Below, piece by piece: positions 17,940-27,688 of a stretch of 64,000 nt of DNA. Under the pieces are notes generated by a model. The model saw nothing but the letters and a program-made list of their open reading frames with translations, was not told the DNA's origin and did not search any database. Position numbers and translations under genes: made by a program. Position 1 is the stretch's first letter. Each line of letters starts with the position of its first letter. Origin of the DNA: Novilysobacter_A longmucuonensis (GTDB taxonomy: Bacteria; Pseudomonadota; Gammaproteobacteria; Xanthomonadales; Xanthomonadaceae); assembly GCF_046600735.1 (NCBI RefSeq), contig NZ_JBJMAW010000001.1, positions 1-64,000 of the forward strand. Reading direction: 5' to 3'.

Positions 17940-18039
17940 GCGGGCTCGGGCGGTGGCGGGCGGTCGCCGGTACACGGTTCAGCCGCGGGTGGCGTGGACA
18001 CAGGGTAACCTTGCGACTGCCTCCACCGCAGCACCGCCC

Positions 18040-18876
18040 ATGCCCCAGCCGCCTGTCGCCAGTGTCGTGTTCACCACCTACAACCAACCCGACTGGCTGG
18101 AGAAGGTGCTGATCGGATTTGGCGCGCAGGACCAGCACGATTTCGAGGTGCTGGTGGCCGACGATGGCAGCGGCGAGGACACCCGCGCGCGTGTGGAGGC
18201 CTTGCGGGCGCAACTGCCGGTGCCGGTGCGGCACCTGTGGCAGGCCGACGACGGCTTCCGCAAGTGCGAGGCGATGAACATGGCGATCGGCGCCAGCGCC
18301 TCGGACTACCTGATCTTCACCGATGGCGACTGCATCCCGCGCGCCGATTTCGTCTCCACCCACCTGCGCCTGCGCCAGCCCGGCCGGTTCCTGTCAGGCG
18401 GCTATCACAAGCTGCCGATGGACACGAGCCGCGCGATCACCGCCGAGGACATCCGCGCGCAACGCTGCTTCGACGCGCGCTGGCTGCGCGCACAAGGCCT
18501 GCGCAAGTCGCACCGCGACCTCAAGCTCACCGCGGGGCCGTTGACCAGCCGCGTGCTGGACCTGCTGAGCCCGGCGCGCGCGAGCTGGAACGGCCACAAC
18601 GCCTCGGGCTGGAAACACGACATGCTCGCGATCAACGGTTTCGACGAGCGCATGCGCTACGGCGGCCAGGACCGCGAGTTCGGCGAGCGGCTGGAGAACG
18701 CCGGCATCCGCGGCAAGCGCATCCGCTACCGCGCGGTCGTGGTGCACCTGGACCACAAGCGCGGCTACGCGACGGCCGAGAGCATCGCGTTCAACCGCGC
18801 GCTGCGCGCCGACACGCGCAGCAGCGGCCGCAGCTGGACCGAGTTCGGGATCGAGAAAGCCGCCACGCCGCTGTAG
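18040..18876 (+). CDS. Glycosyltransferase family 2 with galactosyltransferase-like C-terminus
   Basis: The 278-aa protein begins ASVVFTTYNQPDWLEKVL, with VLVADDGSGEDTRARVEAL and the DxD motif in LIFTDGDCIPRADFV. The C-terminal half has NGHNASGWKHDMLAINGFDE and YGGQDREFGERLENAGI, the pattern of the Glyco_transf_7C extension. Likely involved in surface polysaccharide or LPS synthesis. The ATG at 18040 is chosen because homology begins immediately after it. Its TAG stop (18874-18876) is part of the following class V repeat, another gene end coinciding with a repeat edge. Confidence 0.82.
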   Translation: MPQPPVASVVFTTYNQPDWLEKVLIGFGAQDQHDFEVLVADDGSGEDTRARVEALRAQLPVPVRHLWQADDGFRKCEAMNMAIGASASDYLIFTDGDCIPRADFVSTHLRLRQPGRFLSGGYHKLPMDTSRAITAEDIRAQRCFDARWLRAQGLRKSHRDLKLTAGPLTSRVLDLLSPARASWNGHNASGWKHDMLAINGFDERMRYGGQDREFGERLENAGIRGKRIRYRAVVVHLDHKRGYATAESIAFNRALRADTRSSGRSWTEFGIEKAATPL

Positions 18877-18939
18877 AGCCGAGCTTGCTCGGCGGGCCGT
18901 TGCACCAGGACGAGCGCAGCCGAGCAAGCCCGGCTCTAC
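18873..18939. repeat. Inverted pair of class V (GAGCTTGCTC) repeats
   Basis: GTAGAGCCGAGCTTGCTCGG at the left and CCGAGCAAGCCCGGCTCTAC at the right flank a ~27-bp middle. It sits between convergent genes and supplies the stop codon of the gene on its left. Confidence 0.8.
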
Positions 18940-18944
18940 GGTCA

Positions 18945-20501
18945 TCACCAGCGCAGCGGTCGCCGCGCCAGTTCGCCTGACAAGCGCTCGTAGATCGCAC
19001 GCGCCTGCTCATGCGGCACCAGGCGGATCCGCAGCGGCGGCGACATTGCGCCGGCGCCGGCCGTGTCGAGCCACAGCGTTGCGGTACCGCAGCGGCGGTC
19101 CAGCGGCGAGCGGGTGAGGTTCAGCGCCTGCAGCTTGTCGATCTCGGCAAAACGCCAGTGCCTGCGCCACCAGCCCTCGCGCACCGCGACCAGTTCCTCG
19201 CCCAGCGCATAGCCCGCGCGCCGCGCATGCTGGCGCGCTTTGTAGGCCGACCAGGGCAGCCACAGCAGAAGCAGCAGGCCCCAGGCGCCGAAGCGCCAAC
19301 TCAGCGCCAGCGTGAACACCCCCAGCCACAGTGCGCCGGGTACGAACAGCCGCCAGAACGCCGCGCGCGGCAGCGGCTGCCATTCCAGCCGCGCCCAGCC
19401 GGCGTGCGGCAGCAGGTACCCGATCAACGCCTCGCATGCCGCCGGCGTGCCGATCGGCGCCAGCTCGCGCAGTGCGCGCTGCTGGTTCTGGTTTTCCGAT
19501 ACCGCGGTGTCGACCTCCAGGCTGCGCCGCTTGAACAGCCGGTGGATCACGCCCTCGCTCAGCGTCCAGGACTGGATCCGCCGGCGCGAGGCACTGGTGC
19601 GCCAGCGCGCGAGCAGCCCGCGTTCGACCGTCAGCCGCCGGCCGTGCTCGCTGAGCCTGAAGCCGTAATACTGCAGCAGCGCCAGCAGCACCGAGAACAG
19701 CCGCAGCGCGACCACGAACAGCGCGACCAGGCTGGTCGCGGCGATCGCGTACTCGGCCAGCTCGAACTCGCGCTGGTCGGCCCAGCCGAACATCGCGCCG
19801 CCCCATTGCTGGAACAGGTTCGGAATCAGGCGCGGGCTGAATTGCGACAGGCCGGCGAACACCGCGCCGACCACGATCAGGCCGCGGTTGGAGATCAGCC
19901 CGAGCTTCAACACCTCCAGCGGCGGCAATTCGAGCAGCGGCGCACTGTCGTCGGCGGCCGTGCTGTCGCCCATCGCCGCGGCATGCCCGCGCTGGCGCAC
20001 CAGAGTTTCCAGCGCGAGCGCATCGGCCAGTTTCAGCACGCGCATCTCGGCCTCGGGCTTCTGCCCGCCGGCCGATTCCAGCCGCACCTCGGCGACGTTG
20101 AATACCCGGTGCAGCATCGACTGCTGCAGCGCGACGTTGTGGATGCGCGCGAACGGGATCACCCGCAGGCTGCGCTCCAGCAGGCCCTGCCGCACCACCA
20201 GCGCGTCGCCGACCACGCCGTAGCGGTAGGTGAAGTACTGCCACAGCGACAGCAGCACCAGCACGCCGATGCCGATCAGCGGCCACAGCTCGCTCCAGCC
20301 GTTGCCGTCGGAGCTGCCGCGGCCGAACACGAACAGCGCGACCAGCGGCACCACGAACTGCTTGAGCTGGGCGAGCAGTACGAACAGCCACGACATCGGA
20401 TGCAGCCGGTGTTCGGCGTCGGCGGCGCTGACCTCCGGGGCCGCGCCCGCGCCGGTTGCGGCCGCGTCAGTCGTCGCCCCGGGGGTGGGCTCAGAACTCA
20501 T
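18945..20501 (-). CDS. Multi-bPH2 domain membrane protein (YdbT-like)
   Basis: The 518-aa inner-membrane protein has paired hydrophobic helices near residues 38-85 (WLFVLLAQLKQFVVPLVALFVFG, LWPLIGIGVLVLLSLWQYFT), 210-290 and 400-430. Each pair is followed by a bacterial PH (bPH2/YdbT) domain, for example YGVVGDALVVRQGLLERSLRVIPFARIHNVALQQ. E. coli and Bacillus YdbS/YdbT pairs share this arrangement; in Bacillus they are linked to resistance to membrane-active antimicrobials. Its start overlaps the end of the smaller PH gene by 11 bp, so the two are coupled. Function here is inferred. Confidence 0.85.
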   Translation of the reverse strand: MSSEPTPGATTDAAATGAGAAPEVSAADAEHRLHPMSWLFVLLAQLKQFVVPLVALFVFGRGSSDGNGWSELWPLIGIGVLVLLSLWQYFTYRYGVVGDALVVRQGLLERSLRVIPFARIHNVALQQSMLHRVFNVAEVRLESAGGQKPEAEMRVLKLADALALETLVRQRGHAAAMGDSTAADDSAPLLELPPLEVLKLGLISNRGLIVVGAVFAGLSQFSPRLIPNLFQQWGGAMFGWADQREFELAEYAIAATSLVALFVVALRLFSVLLALLQYYGFRLSEHGRRLTVERGLLARWRTSASRRRIQSWTLSEGVIHRLFKRRSLEVDTAVSENQNQQRALRELAPIGTPAACEALIGYLLPHAGWARLEWQPLPRAAFWRLFVPGALWLGVFTLALSWRFGAWGLLLLLWLPWSAYKARQHARRAGYALGEELVAVREGWWRRHWRFAEIDKLQALNLTRSPLDRRCGTATLWLDTAGAGAMSPPLRIRLVPHEQARAIYERLSGELARRPLRW

Positions 20502-21045
20502 CGTGGTCGATCTGGCGCGCGAGGCGGTCGCGCAGGTGCTCGGCGTCGTCGACATCCAGGTGCGGCACCGTCACCGCGCTGTGGCGAGTGCCGGCGGTGT
20601 GCACGATCAGGGTCGACAGCCGGCGCCGGCGTTGCCATGGCCCGCGCTTGATGTCGAGGTGCTGCACGCGCGTCGCCGGCACCCGGGTTTCCTGCCGCCA
20701 CAGCTTGCCGCTGCGTACCGCCAGGCCGTCGCCGTCATGCGTCCACAGGGTGTAGTGGTAGCGCTTGGCGCCCCACCACAGGCCGAACGCCGCACCCAGC
20801 AGCAGCCCGAGCCCCGCGCCCAGCAGCATGCCCGAGCCGCCGATCGCAGCGTCCAGCGGCAGCGCGGGCGCCAGCAGCGGGAACACCACGCCGCCGCCGA
20901 CCGCAAGCACGATGATCATCGGCGCGGCGGTACCGACCACGAACAGCGCGCGGGCACGCGCCGGCAAGGCTTGCCATTGCCGCGTTTCGGGCGCCGGTGC
21001 GTGCGGCAGCGGCTGTGGCAGTTCGGGTGGCAGGGCTTCAGTCAT
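20491..21045 (-). CDS. bPH2 domain membrane protein (YdbS-like)
   Basis: A 184-aa protein with two transmembrane helices (residues ~33-58 and ~70-92: LFVVGTAAPMIIVLAVGGGVVF, GMLLGAGLGLLLGAAFGLWW), then one bPH2 domain (LAVRSGKLWRQETRVPATRVQHLDIKRGPWQRRRRLSTLIVH). The tail DDAEHLRDRLARQID is typical. It forms a two-gene operon with the larger YdbT-like protein. Both are membrane proteins with cytoplasmic PH-like folds, probably acting as one complex. Confidence 0.85.
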   Translation of the reverse strand: MTEALPPELPQPLPHAPAPETRQWQALPARARALFVVGTAAPMIIVLAVGGGVVFPLLAPALPLDAAIGGSGMLLGAGLGLLLGAAFGLWWGAKRYHYTLWTHDGDGLAVRSGKLWRQETRVPATRVQHLDIKRGPWQRRRRLSTLIVHTAGTRHSAVTVPHLDVDDAEHLRDRLARQIDHDEF

Positions 21046-21171
21046 GGTCCGGGCCGTCCTTGTGGGAAATGGTCACGCGCTGCTGGCTGCATTGAAGCCT
21101 GGCTCCATTTGCAGCCTGGCGCCATCGAAGCGGGCCGCACACCGCGACATGCGGCGCGGGTGCGCGGCGGG

Positions 21172-22116
21172 TCAAGCGCGACGCCCGCGCGGATAGGGGT
21201 TGGGCTCCCCGGTCCCCGGTGGCCGCAGGGTAAAGCGTTTGTAGGTCCACTGGTATTGCGCCGGGTCGCGCCGGGCGATGCGTTCGACCGCGACGTTGAG
21301 CGCGGCCACGCGCAGCTGCGGGTCGGCCTCGGCGATCGCCGCCGGCGCCGGTTCGATATGCAGCGCGAAGCGCGGCGCCCCGCCGGCATCGTGGTGGATG
21401 CGCTCGCACCAGGCCAGCAGCACCGGTGCGCCGGTGCGCTCGGCGAGGCGGCCGAGCAGGGTCATGGTCAGCGCCTGCACGCCGAAAAATGGCGCGAACT
21501 CGCCGTCACCGGTTTTGGGCTGCTGGTCGGGCAGGATGCCGACCACGCCGCCGCCGCCGAGCTGCTTGAACAACTGGCGCACCGCCGGTCCCTCGGCACG
21601 GATCTGGGTGACGCGCGGGGCCGGCTCGGTCGCGTCGGCATCGGCGCGGACCCGCTTGAGGAACGCCTCGCCGATTGCCGACTCCGGCGGCCGATACAGG
21701 ATCGCCAGCGGCGTGCGCGCGGCCAGCCACTGGTTCAGCAGCTCCCAGTTGCCGTAATGCGGCGCGGCGATGATGACGCCGCGACCGGCGCCGATCGCGG
21801 CATCCAGGTGCGCGGTGCCGTATTGCTCGACGATCAGTTGCAGGTTTTGCGCATGCGGCCGGGTCCACAGCCGCAGCGTTTCCAGCGCCTGGCGCGCGGT
21901 GGTGCGCAGGACCGCGCGATGCCACTGCTCGCGCTGGGCCGGCAGCAGCTCCGGATAGGCCAGCTCCAGGTTGCGCCGCGCGACCCGGCTCTCGCGCGCA
22001 TCCACTCGCCGCCACAGCATCGCGAGGCCGTCGCCGAGCCGCATCAGCCAGCGCCACGGCAGGCGCGCCAGCAGCGCGGCAAGGACGTACAGCAGGTGGG
22101 CGGTCAGTCGGGCCAT
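21172..22116 (-). CDS. Lysophospholipid/lipid A acyltransferase (LpxL/HtrB family)
   Basis: A 314-aa membrane-anchored acyltransferase with an N-terminal helix (LLYVLAALLARLPWRWLMRLGDG). The catalytic H(X4)E motif is APHYGNWELLN. Further family motifs are LAILYRPPESAIGEAFLKRVR and VVGILPDQQPKTGDGEFAPFFG. It transfers a secondary acyl chain to lipid A, completing its hydrophobic anchor. The start MARLTAHLLY is the first Met before the membrane helix. Which acyl chain or position it handles cannot be told from sequence. Confidence 0.88.
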   Translation of the reverse strand: MARLTAHLLYVLAALLARLPWRWLMRLGDGLAMLWRRVDARESRVARRNLELAYPELLPAQREQWHRAVLRTTARQALETLRLWTRPHAQNLQLIVEQYGTAHLDAAIGAGRGVIIAAPHYGNWELLNQWLAARTPLAILYRPPESAIGEAFLKRVRADADATEPAPRVTQIRAEGPAVRQLFKQLGGGGVVGILPDQQPKTGDGEFAPFFGVQALTMTLLGRLAERTGAPVLLAWCERIHHDAGGAPRFALHIEPAPAAIAEADPQLRVAALNVAVERIARRDPAQYQWTYKRFTLRPPGTGEPNPYPRGRRA

Positions 22117-22235
22117 TGGCCGCAGTGTAGCGAGGCAGGTTCTGCTGCTACCGATCATCCAAGGGGCAGGCGTCGGGATGACACGGGCCGGGATTGCCCG
22201 GATGATCCTGGAGTCCCGAATCCCGAGTCGCCCAG

Positions 22236-22676
22236 ATGCTCACTCTCATCCAGCGCGTCACCCAGGCCCAGGTCCGCGTCGATGGCGAAACCGTCGGCGC
22301 TATCGGCCCCGGCCTGCTCGGGCTGGTCGCGGTCGAGCCCAATGATGGCGAGACGCAGATCGCCCGCATGGCGCAACGCCTGCTGCGCTATCGGGTCTTC
22401 GCCGATGGTGCCGACCGCATGAACCTGGGGCTGGCCGATACCGGCGGCGGCCTGCTGCTGGTTAGCCAGTTCACCCTCGCCGCCGACACCTCCAGCGGCA
22501 TGCGCCCGTCGTTCAGCACCGCGGCGCCGCCGGAGCTGGCTGAACCGGTTTTCAACCGGCTGGTGGAAAGTTGCCGGCAACAGCACGCCCCGGGGGTGGA
22601 AACCGGCCGTTTCGGTGCCCATATGGTGATCAGCCTGGTCAACGACGGCCCGGTGACGTTCCTGTTGCGGGCCTGA
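22236..22676 (+). CDS. dtd: D-aminoacyl-tRNA deacylase
   Basis: Hydrolyses D-amino acids mischarged onto tRNA. The 146-aa protein has the two diagnostic motifs SQFTLAAD and NDGPVTF (GP dipeptide), and the N-terminal MLTLIQRVTQAQVRVDGETVG. Full length. It is divergent from the acyltransferase gene and 130 bp upstream of rpoD. The spacer before it carries a short run of the CCCGAAT/CCCGAGT heptamers seen elsewhere in the window. Confidence 0.96.
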   Translation: MLTLIQRVTQAQVRVDGETVGAIGPGLLGLVAVEPNDGETQIARMAQRLLRYRVFADGADRMNLGLADTGGGLLLVSQFTLAADTSSGMRPSFSTAAPPELAEPVFNRLVESCRQQHAPGVETGRFGAHMVISLVNDGPVTFLLRA

Positions 22677-22705
22677 GGCGCCGCTCCCCCGTCGCCCGGC
22701 AATCC

Positions 22706-22727
22706 GAAAAAACCCTGCGATCGCAGG
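22706..22727 (+). terminator. Palindrome after dtd
   Basis: CCTGCGATCGCAGG is a perfect palindrome preceded by a run of A and followed by GTTT, between dtd and the rpoD promoter. It is a weak intrinsic terminator candidate. Confidence 0.45.
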
Positions 22728-22755
22728 CGTTTCGGGCGCAGCCGGTGCAGGCTGG

Positions 22756-22761
22756 TATAAT
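22756..22761 (+). promoter_or_regulatory. Putative -10 box of rpoD
   Basis: A consensus TATAAT lies 45 bp before the rpoD ATG. The region at -35 (TTTCGGGCG) is poor, so the promoter may be activator-dependent or of extended type. Confidence 0.5.
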
Positions 22762-22805
22762 AAGCGGTTCCCTTATCGCCCATAACCAATTGGTGGCATA
22801 GCCCT

Positions 22806-24683
<1,878 letters not shown>

Positions 24684-24709
24684 GCCACCGCGTGATACAC
24701 GCAACACTC

Positions 24710-24735
24710 GAAGCCCCGCCTCGCGCGGGGCTTCG
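24710..24735 (+). terminator. Intrinsic terminator of rpoD
   Basis: GAAGCCCCGC and GCGGGGCTTC form a 10-bp stem with a short loop, 27 bp after the stop codon. The 3' side is TCGTCG and not a U-run. Confidence 0.7.
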
Positions 24736-24751
24736 TCGTATCGGTGGGCGC

Positions 24752-24774
24752 GTAGAGCCGAGCTTGCTCGGCTG
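24752..24774. repeat. Single class V repeat copy
   Basis: GTAGAGCCGAGCTTGCTCGG followed by CTG occurs without its inverted partner, between the rpoD terminator and the tRNA. It is a solitary unit where most copies are paired. Confidence 0.65.
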
Positions 24775-24868
24775 CCTTTCTCCGCATCATCTCGCGGCGG
24801 TGCCCTTGCGTCGGTGCCCTTTCGCTTCGCTCACCACATCTGCGAACGCGCGTGGCGTGTGACGCGGC

Positions 24869-24874
24869 TACAAT
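24869..24874 (+). promoter_or_regulatory. Putative -10 box of the tRNA gene
   Basis: TACAAT ends 14 bp before the mature tRNA 5' end. No convincing -35 hexamer is visible at standard spacing. Confidence 0.45.
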
Positions 24875-24888
24875 CGCACCGCTGCGAC

Positions 24889-24964
24889 GGGCCTATAGCT
24901 CAATGGTTAGAGCGAAGGACTCATAATCCTCAGGTTCCAGGTTCGAGTCCTGGTGGGCCCACCA
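24889..24964 (+). tRNA. tRNA-Ile with CAU (lysidine-modified) anticodon
   Basis: A 76-nt cloverleaf with encoded CCA. The acceptor stem is GGGCCTA/TGGGCCC, the D stem GCTC/GAGC, the anticodon loop CTCATAA, and the T arm CCAGG-TTCGAGT-CCTGG. CAT could mean Met or Ile2. C4-G69, C5-G68 and A73 are the determinants recognised by TilS, which converts C34 to lysidine, so tRNA-Ile2 is preferred over elongator Met. Pair 27-43 is an A.C mismatch. A tRNA follows rpoD in pseudomonads too. The accessory island starts immediately downstream. Confidence 0.85.
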
Positions 24965-25261
24965 ATGCAACGCAATCGTGCAGACGAATAGCACGAGATG
25001 ATCGGCCGTAGAGGCCACAGAACTGACAACCCCTCGAAGTAGCTGCACGGTCAGTTCATCAATCCTGGCGCGCTCTATCGAAGCTTCCAAGGGTTTGCGC
25101 CCGTCCAATTTGACCCAAAGCGGTCTCTCGCTCGTGTGACCTGGACGTCAGCTGCGGGTTGTGCTGGACGGAGGCTCTGGGCTGGCATAGGTCCAAGAGC
25201 TGCGCACCTTATTGCCCACGCTGGCGGCCCAGCCTCGCATTGTCCGGGACCAGTTCGAGGC
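24965..25261. other. Left edge of the accessory island, no gene recognised
   Basis: Base composition changes just after the tRNA. No convincing gene, integrase fragment or second copy of the tRNA 3' end was found by eye in this 297-bp stretch. Short open frames here either run through the antisense of the tRNA or lack a start with codon support. Confidence 0.4.
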
Positions 25262-25456
25262 CTACTGCAAGGCAAGCCCTTTGATTCTGGCGTACATGGC
25301 GACGCCAACCACCAGCACCATGCCAATCTGGATGGCTTTGGCAATCCAGCGATTGCGCTCCCGGCGCGTCATCCGTCCGCAGGCGTCGCACTCGGTATCG
25401 CGTTTCAGTTGGGAGTAGCCGCAGTGGTCGCAGGCAACGGTTCGGCGGCTTGGCAT
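25262..25456 (-). CDS. Small zinc-ribbon membrane protein
   Basis: The 64-aa reading frame has two CxxC pairs (VACDHCGYSQLKRDTECDACGRM), a zinc-ribbon pattern. A basic segment follows (TRRERNRWIA), then one hydrophobic helix (IQIGMVLVVGVAMYARIKGL). The combination of a cytoplasmic zinc ribbon tethered by a C-terminal helix makes it more likely to be a real gene than chance. No strong Shine-Dalgarno precedes the ATG. It is convergent with nothing and divergent from the module at 25575. Function unknown. Confidence 0.5.
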   Translation of the reverse strand: MPSRRTVACDHCGYSQLKRDTECDACGRMTRRERNRWIAKAIQIGMVLVVGVAMYARIKGLALQ

Positions 25457-25574
25457 GGCTACGGCTTTGATGAGCGAGGAACCAGTGTTGCTGCCGTTGT
25501 CTCACGGAACGAGACACATGAACTGCAATCTGCTATATCAAGCCAGCTTAAGATGGGCTGGGGGAGGCCTCAAT

Positions 25575-26765
25575 ATGACGGACGTTCCGAACCAGCAACC
25601 ACGGGCAGAGATCGAGGACAACGGCGATTTCGTGCGCGTGCGCTTTGCGGGCGGGCGCTTCGATTCTCACACCATTCCCTTCGATGTGCTCCCCGACCTT
25701 GCCGCCTACCGCGATCTAGTGGTGGAAGTTGCGAAGCACCTGTTCCGAGAACGGAATAGCGATCGTCAGAGAGTACCCAAGGGCTTTGAAGAATCATTCC
25801 AACTCGGCTTGTCTCAGGTCATCCAAGGCAACAGCGCGACTGCTCTAGCGCGGAGACTGGAAACGTTAGAAGACCAGCCAACGGAAGCTGGACAAGTCGG
25901 ATTCGACTTTCCTCGGCACAGCGAGTTTGATGATGCGCGTGATCTGCTTGATCGCGTGATCGCGGCTGCCAATGATGGTCAGGCGCTTCCCCAAGAGTTC
26001 CCACGTGAGTTGGTGGGGAAATTCAATCGCTTTGGACAAAGCCTTCGAGCCGGCGAGCATGCGGAACTCTCGCACGGACGCACGGCCCCTGTTCGATATG
26101 ACAGCGAGACGCGCAAGCGTATCGTCCTGTCTGCGAACGCCACCTATGAGAACGCGCTAGATCAGCGCTTCACCCTCACGGGCGGCGAGATTCGCGCCTT
26201 CATCGTGCATCTTGCGGACGAGGATGGAACTCGCTTTGATCTTAGAGTCGATACGGATGAGGAGTGCGAGAAGGCTATCGCTCGGCGACGGCATCGAATT
26301 AGAGTTGTTGGCGCGGGCCTGTTCGATCGGCAGGATCGTCTTACAAAGATCGCGAAGTACAAGGAGCTCATCTATACGGATGATGAGCCCCAACAACCGT
26401 TGGATGAACGCCTAGACGAGATTGCTCGCACGCCGGCAGGATGGTACTCAACCCAGAATCCCGCGCCGGATGTGTCAGCTATCGCCAGAATGAGGGAGCT
26501 GGTGACGCTCATCACCGCTGAGGCTGGGGTGCCAACTCCCTACGTGTACCCGCTTCCGGACGGAAGCATTACGGGCGAGTGGACTCGCGGGGACTGGGAA
26601 ATCAGCGCGACCGTCACACTGCCGGATCTTGCGATTGAGCTTCACGCGCTGAACGTCGAAACAGATGACGAGCTCGAAGCTGAGATCGCTGAGTTCGATG
26701 AGCGTACGTTGTCAGCATTCAGTCGTTTCTGGAGTGGAATGGATTCTGATACAGGGGGGCAGTAA
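25575..26765 (+). CDS. Uncharacterised 396-aa protein, first gene of a two-gene module
   Basis: No named family was recognised. The start is decided by a strong Shine-Dalgarno (GGGGAGG, 8 nt before ATG 25575). The N-terminal ~200 residues are rich in charged helices (SHTIPFDVLPDLAAYRDLVVEVAKHLFRE; RVPKGFEESFQLGL). The middle is beta-rich (RFTLTGGEIRAFIVHLADEDGTRFDLRVD; RVVGAGLFDRQDRLTKI). The C-terminal part (APDVSAIARMRELVTLITAEAGVPTPYVYPLPDGSITGEWTRGDWEISATVTLPD) resembles a domain I associate with orphan gene pairs in bacterial accessory regions. No signal peptide, membrane helix or obvious catalytic motif. It overlaps the next gene by one base (TAATG). A/T content and codon use differ from the housekeeping flanks. 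Confidence 0.85.
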   Translation: MTDVPNQQPRAEIEDNGDFVRVRFAGGRFDSHTIPFDVLPDLAAYRDLVVEVAKHLFRERNSDRQRVPKGFEESFQLGLSQVIQGNSATALARRLETLEDQPTEAGQVGFDFPRHSEFDDARDLLDRVIAAANDGQALPQEFPRELVGKFNRFGQSLRAGEHAELSHGRTAPVRYDSETRKRIVLSANATYENALDQRFTLTGGEIRAFIVHLADEDGTRFDLRVDTDEECEKAIARRRHRIRVVGAGLFDRQDRLTKIAKYKELIYTDDEPQQPLDERLDEIARTPAGWYSTQNPAPDVSAIARMRELVTLITAEAGVPTPYVYPLPDGSITGEWTRGDWEISATVTLPDLAIELHALNVETDDELEAEIAEFDERTLSAFSRFWSGMDSDTGGQ

Positions 26766-27172
26766 TGCCAGTCGGAGAAGAACATAAGCTTGGCGATCAC
26801 GACGAACTTCTGCTTCGGCAGGTGATCGAGATTTGGATACAGGAAGGCCGGCCTGCGTCGCGCGCTTTCCAGCCGAACTCGAACGATGAGGGCCAGCTTT
26901 CCTCGGACCGAAACAGCATGGTCACTCCGCGCCAAGCCTTCGAGACTTACCTTGCATCGGGGCGCAACTCGGGCGGTGTGTGGGCAGTCTCAGTTGGCGA
27001 GTACGTGGCAGCATCCGTCGATGCCTACGCTGATCCGTTGCCCGAAAACTCCGCACATGCTCTCGTTGACTACTCGCCGCATACCGAAAAAGACTGGCGG
27101 AAGCTAAGCAAACAGTTCCGCGCCCATGCGGAACGGCGCGGCCGTCTGTATCCAGCTGAGGCAGCTGCTTGA
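26765..27172 (+). CDS. Uncharacterised 135-aa partner protein
   Basis: The start overlaps the stop of the upstream gene (TAATG), so the two are translationally coupled. The protein begins near HDELLLRQVIEIWIQEGRPASRAF, then NDEGQLSSDRNSMVTPRQAFETYLAS. A beta stretch (GGVWAVSVGEYVAA) is followed by HALVDYSPHTEKDWRKLSKQFRAHAERRGRLY with a basic C-terminal helix. I know this style of protein only as the small partner of the 396-aa type; no biochemical role is known to me. The large/small overlapping layout recalls effector-partner pairs, but nothing shows toxicity. Confidence 0.8.
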   Translation: MPVGEEHKLGDHDELLLRQVIEIWIQEGRPASRAFQPNSNDEGQLSSDRNSMVTPRQAFETYLASGRNSGGVWAVSVGEYVAASVDAYADPLPENSAHALVDYSPHTEKDWRKLSKQFRAHAERRGRLYPAEAAA

Positions 27173-27688
27173 GTGGCAATCACCTCAGGCGTCCACGTCG
27201 AACCCGTGCTGCAGTTCGACACGAACCGCGCGCAGATCGAGGGCCTGATCGACAACGCGCTCGCCAGCGGCGACGAGGCCGCCATGCGCGATGCGCTGCA
27301 GTCGCTCAAGCGCATGGCCGCGCCGTATCTTGACTGGGCTGGCAAGACTGAACGCACCAGCTTCGAGATCGACACCTTCTCGCTGCTTGTGCATGAGCGC
27401 ATCGATCCGGCGACGATCCTGGCCGCGGTGCAGAAGCGCATGAAGCAGGGCAGTGGCGAAGGCGGCTCGCAGTCCGACATGTTCCGCGCCTGGTTCGAGG
27501 AGCCGCTGGCGTGCTGCGAGGCGATCGAGTTCTACCGGCACGATCGCGGCTGGGCCAACCGCTTGGTCGCCGGCGAATCGTTGCTGGTGATGAACTCCCT
27601 GCTGCAGAAGGAGGGCATGGCCGGGCAGGTGCAGATGATCTACATCGATCCGCCCTTTTCCTCACAAGTCCTCGGCGGCGAACGATGA
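27173..27688 (+). pseudogene. Type III-like DNA adenine methyltransferase, 5' fragment
   Basis: The frame starts GTG directly after the upstream TGA. Its first ~160 residues match the N-terminus of type III restriction-system Mod proteins: VLQFDTNRAQIEGLIDNALASGDEAAMRDALQSL, then NRLVAGESLLVMNSLLQKEGMAGQVQMIYIDPPF. The last element is the DPPY/F catalytic motif, after which intact proteins continue with hundreds of residues including the SAM-binding motif. Here homology stops right after DPPF and the frame ends within ten codons, overlapping the next gene's ATG. No Res subunit is nearby. It is a truncated remnant, higher in GC than its neighbours. Confidence 0.8.

Noticed and set aside
24893..25108. 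71-codon - strand frame through the tRNA gene
   Set aside because: Its C-terminal part (HQDSNLEPEDYESFA...) is the familiar false translation of tRNA antisense.
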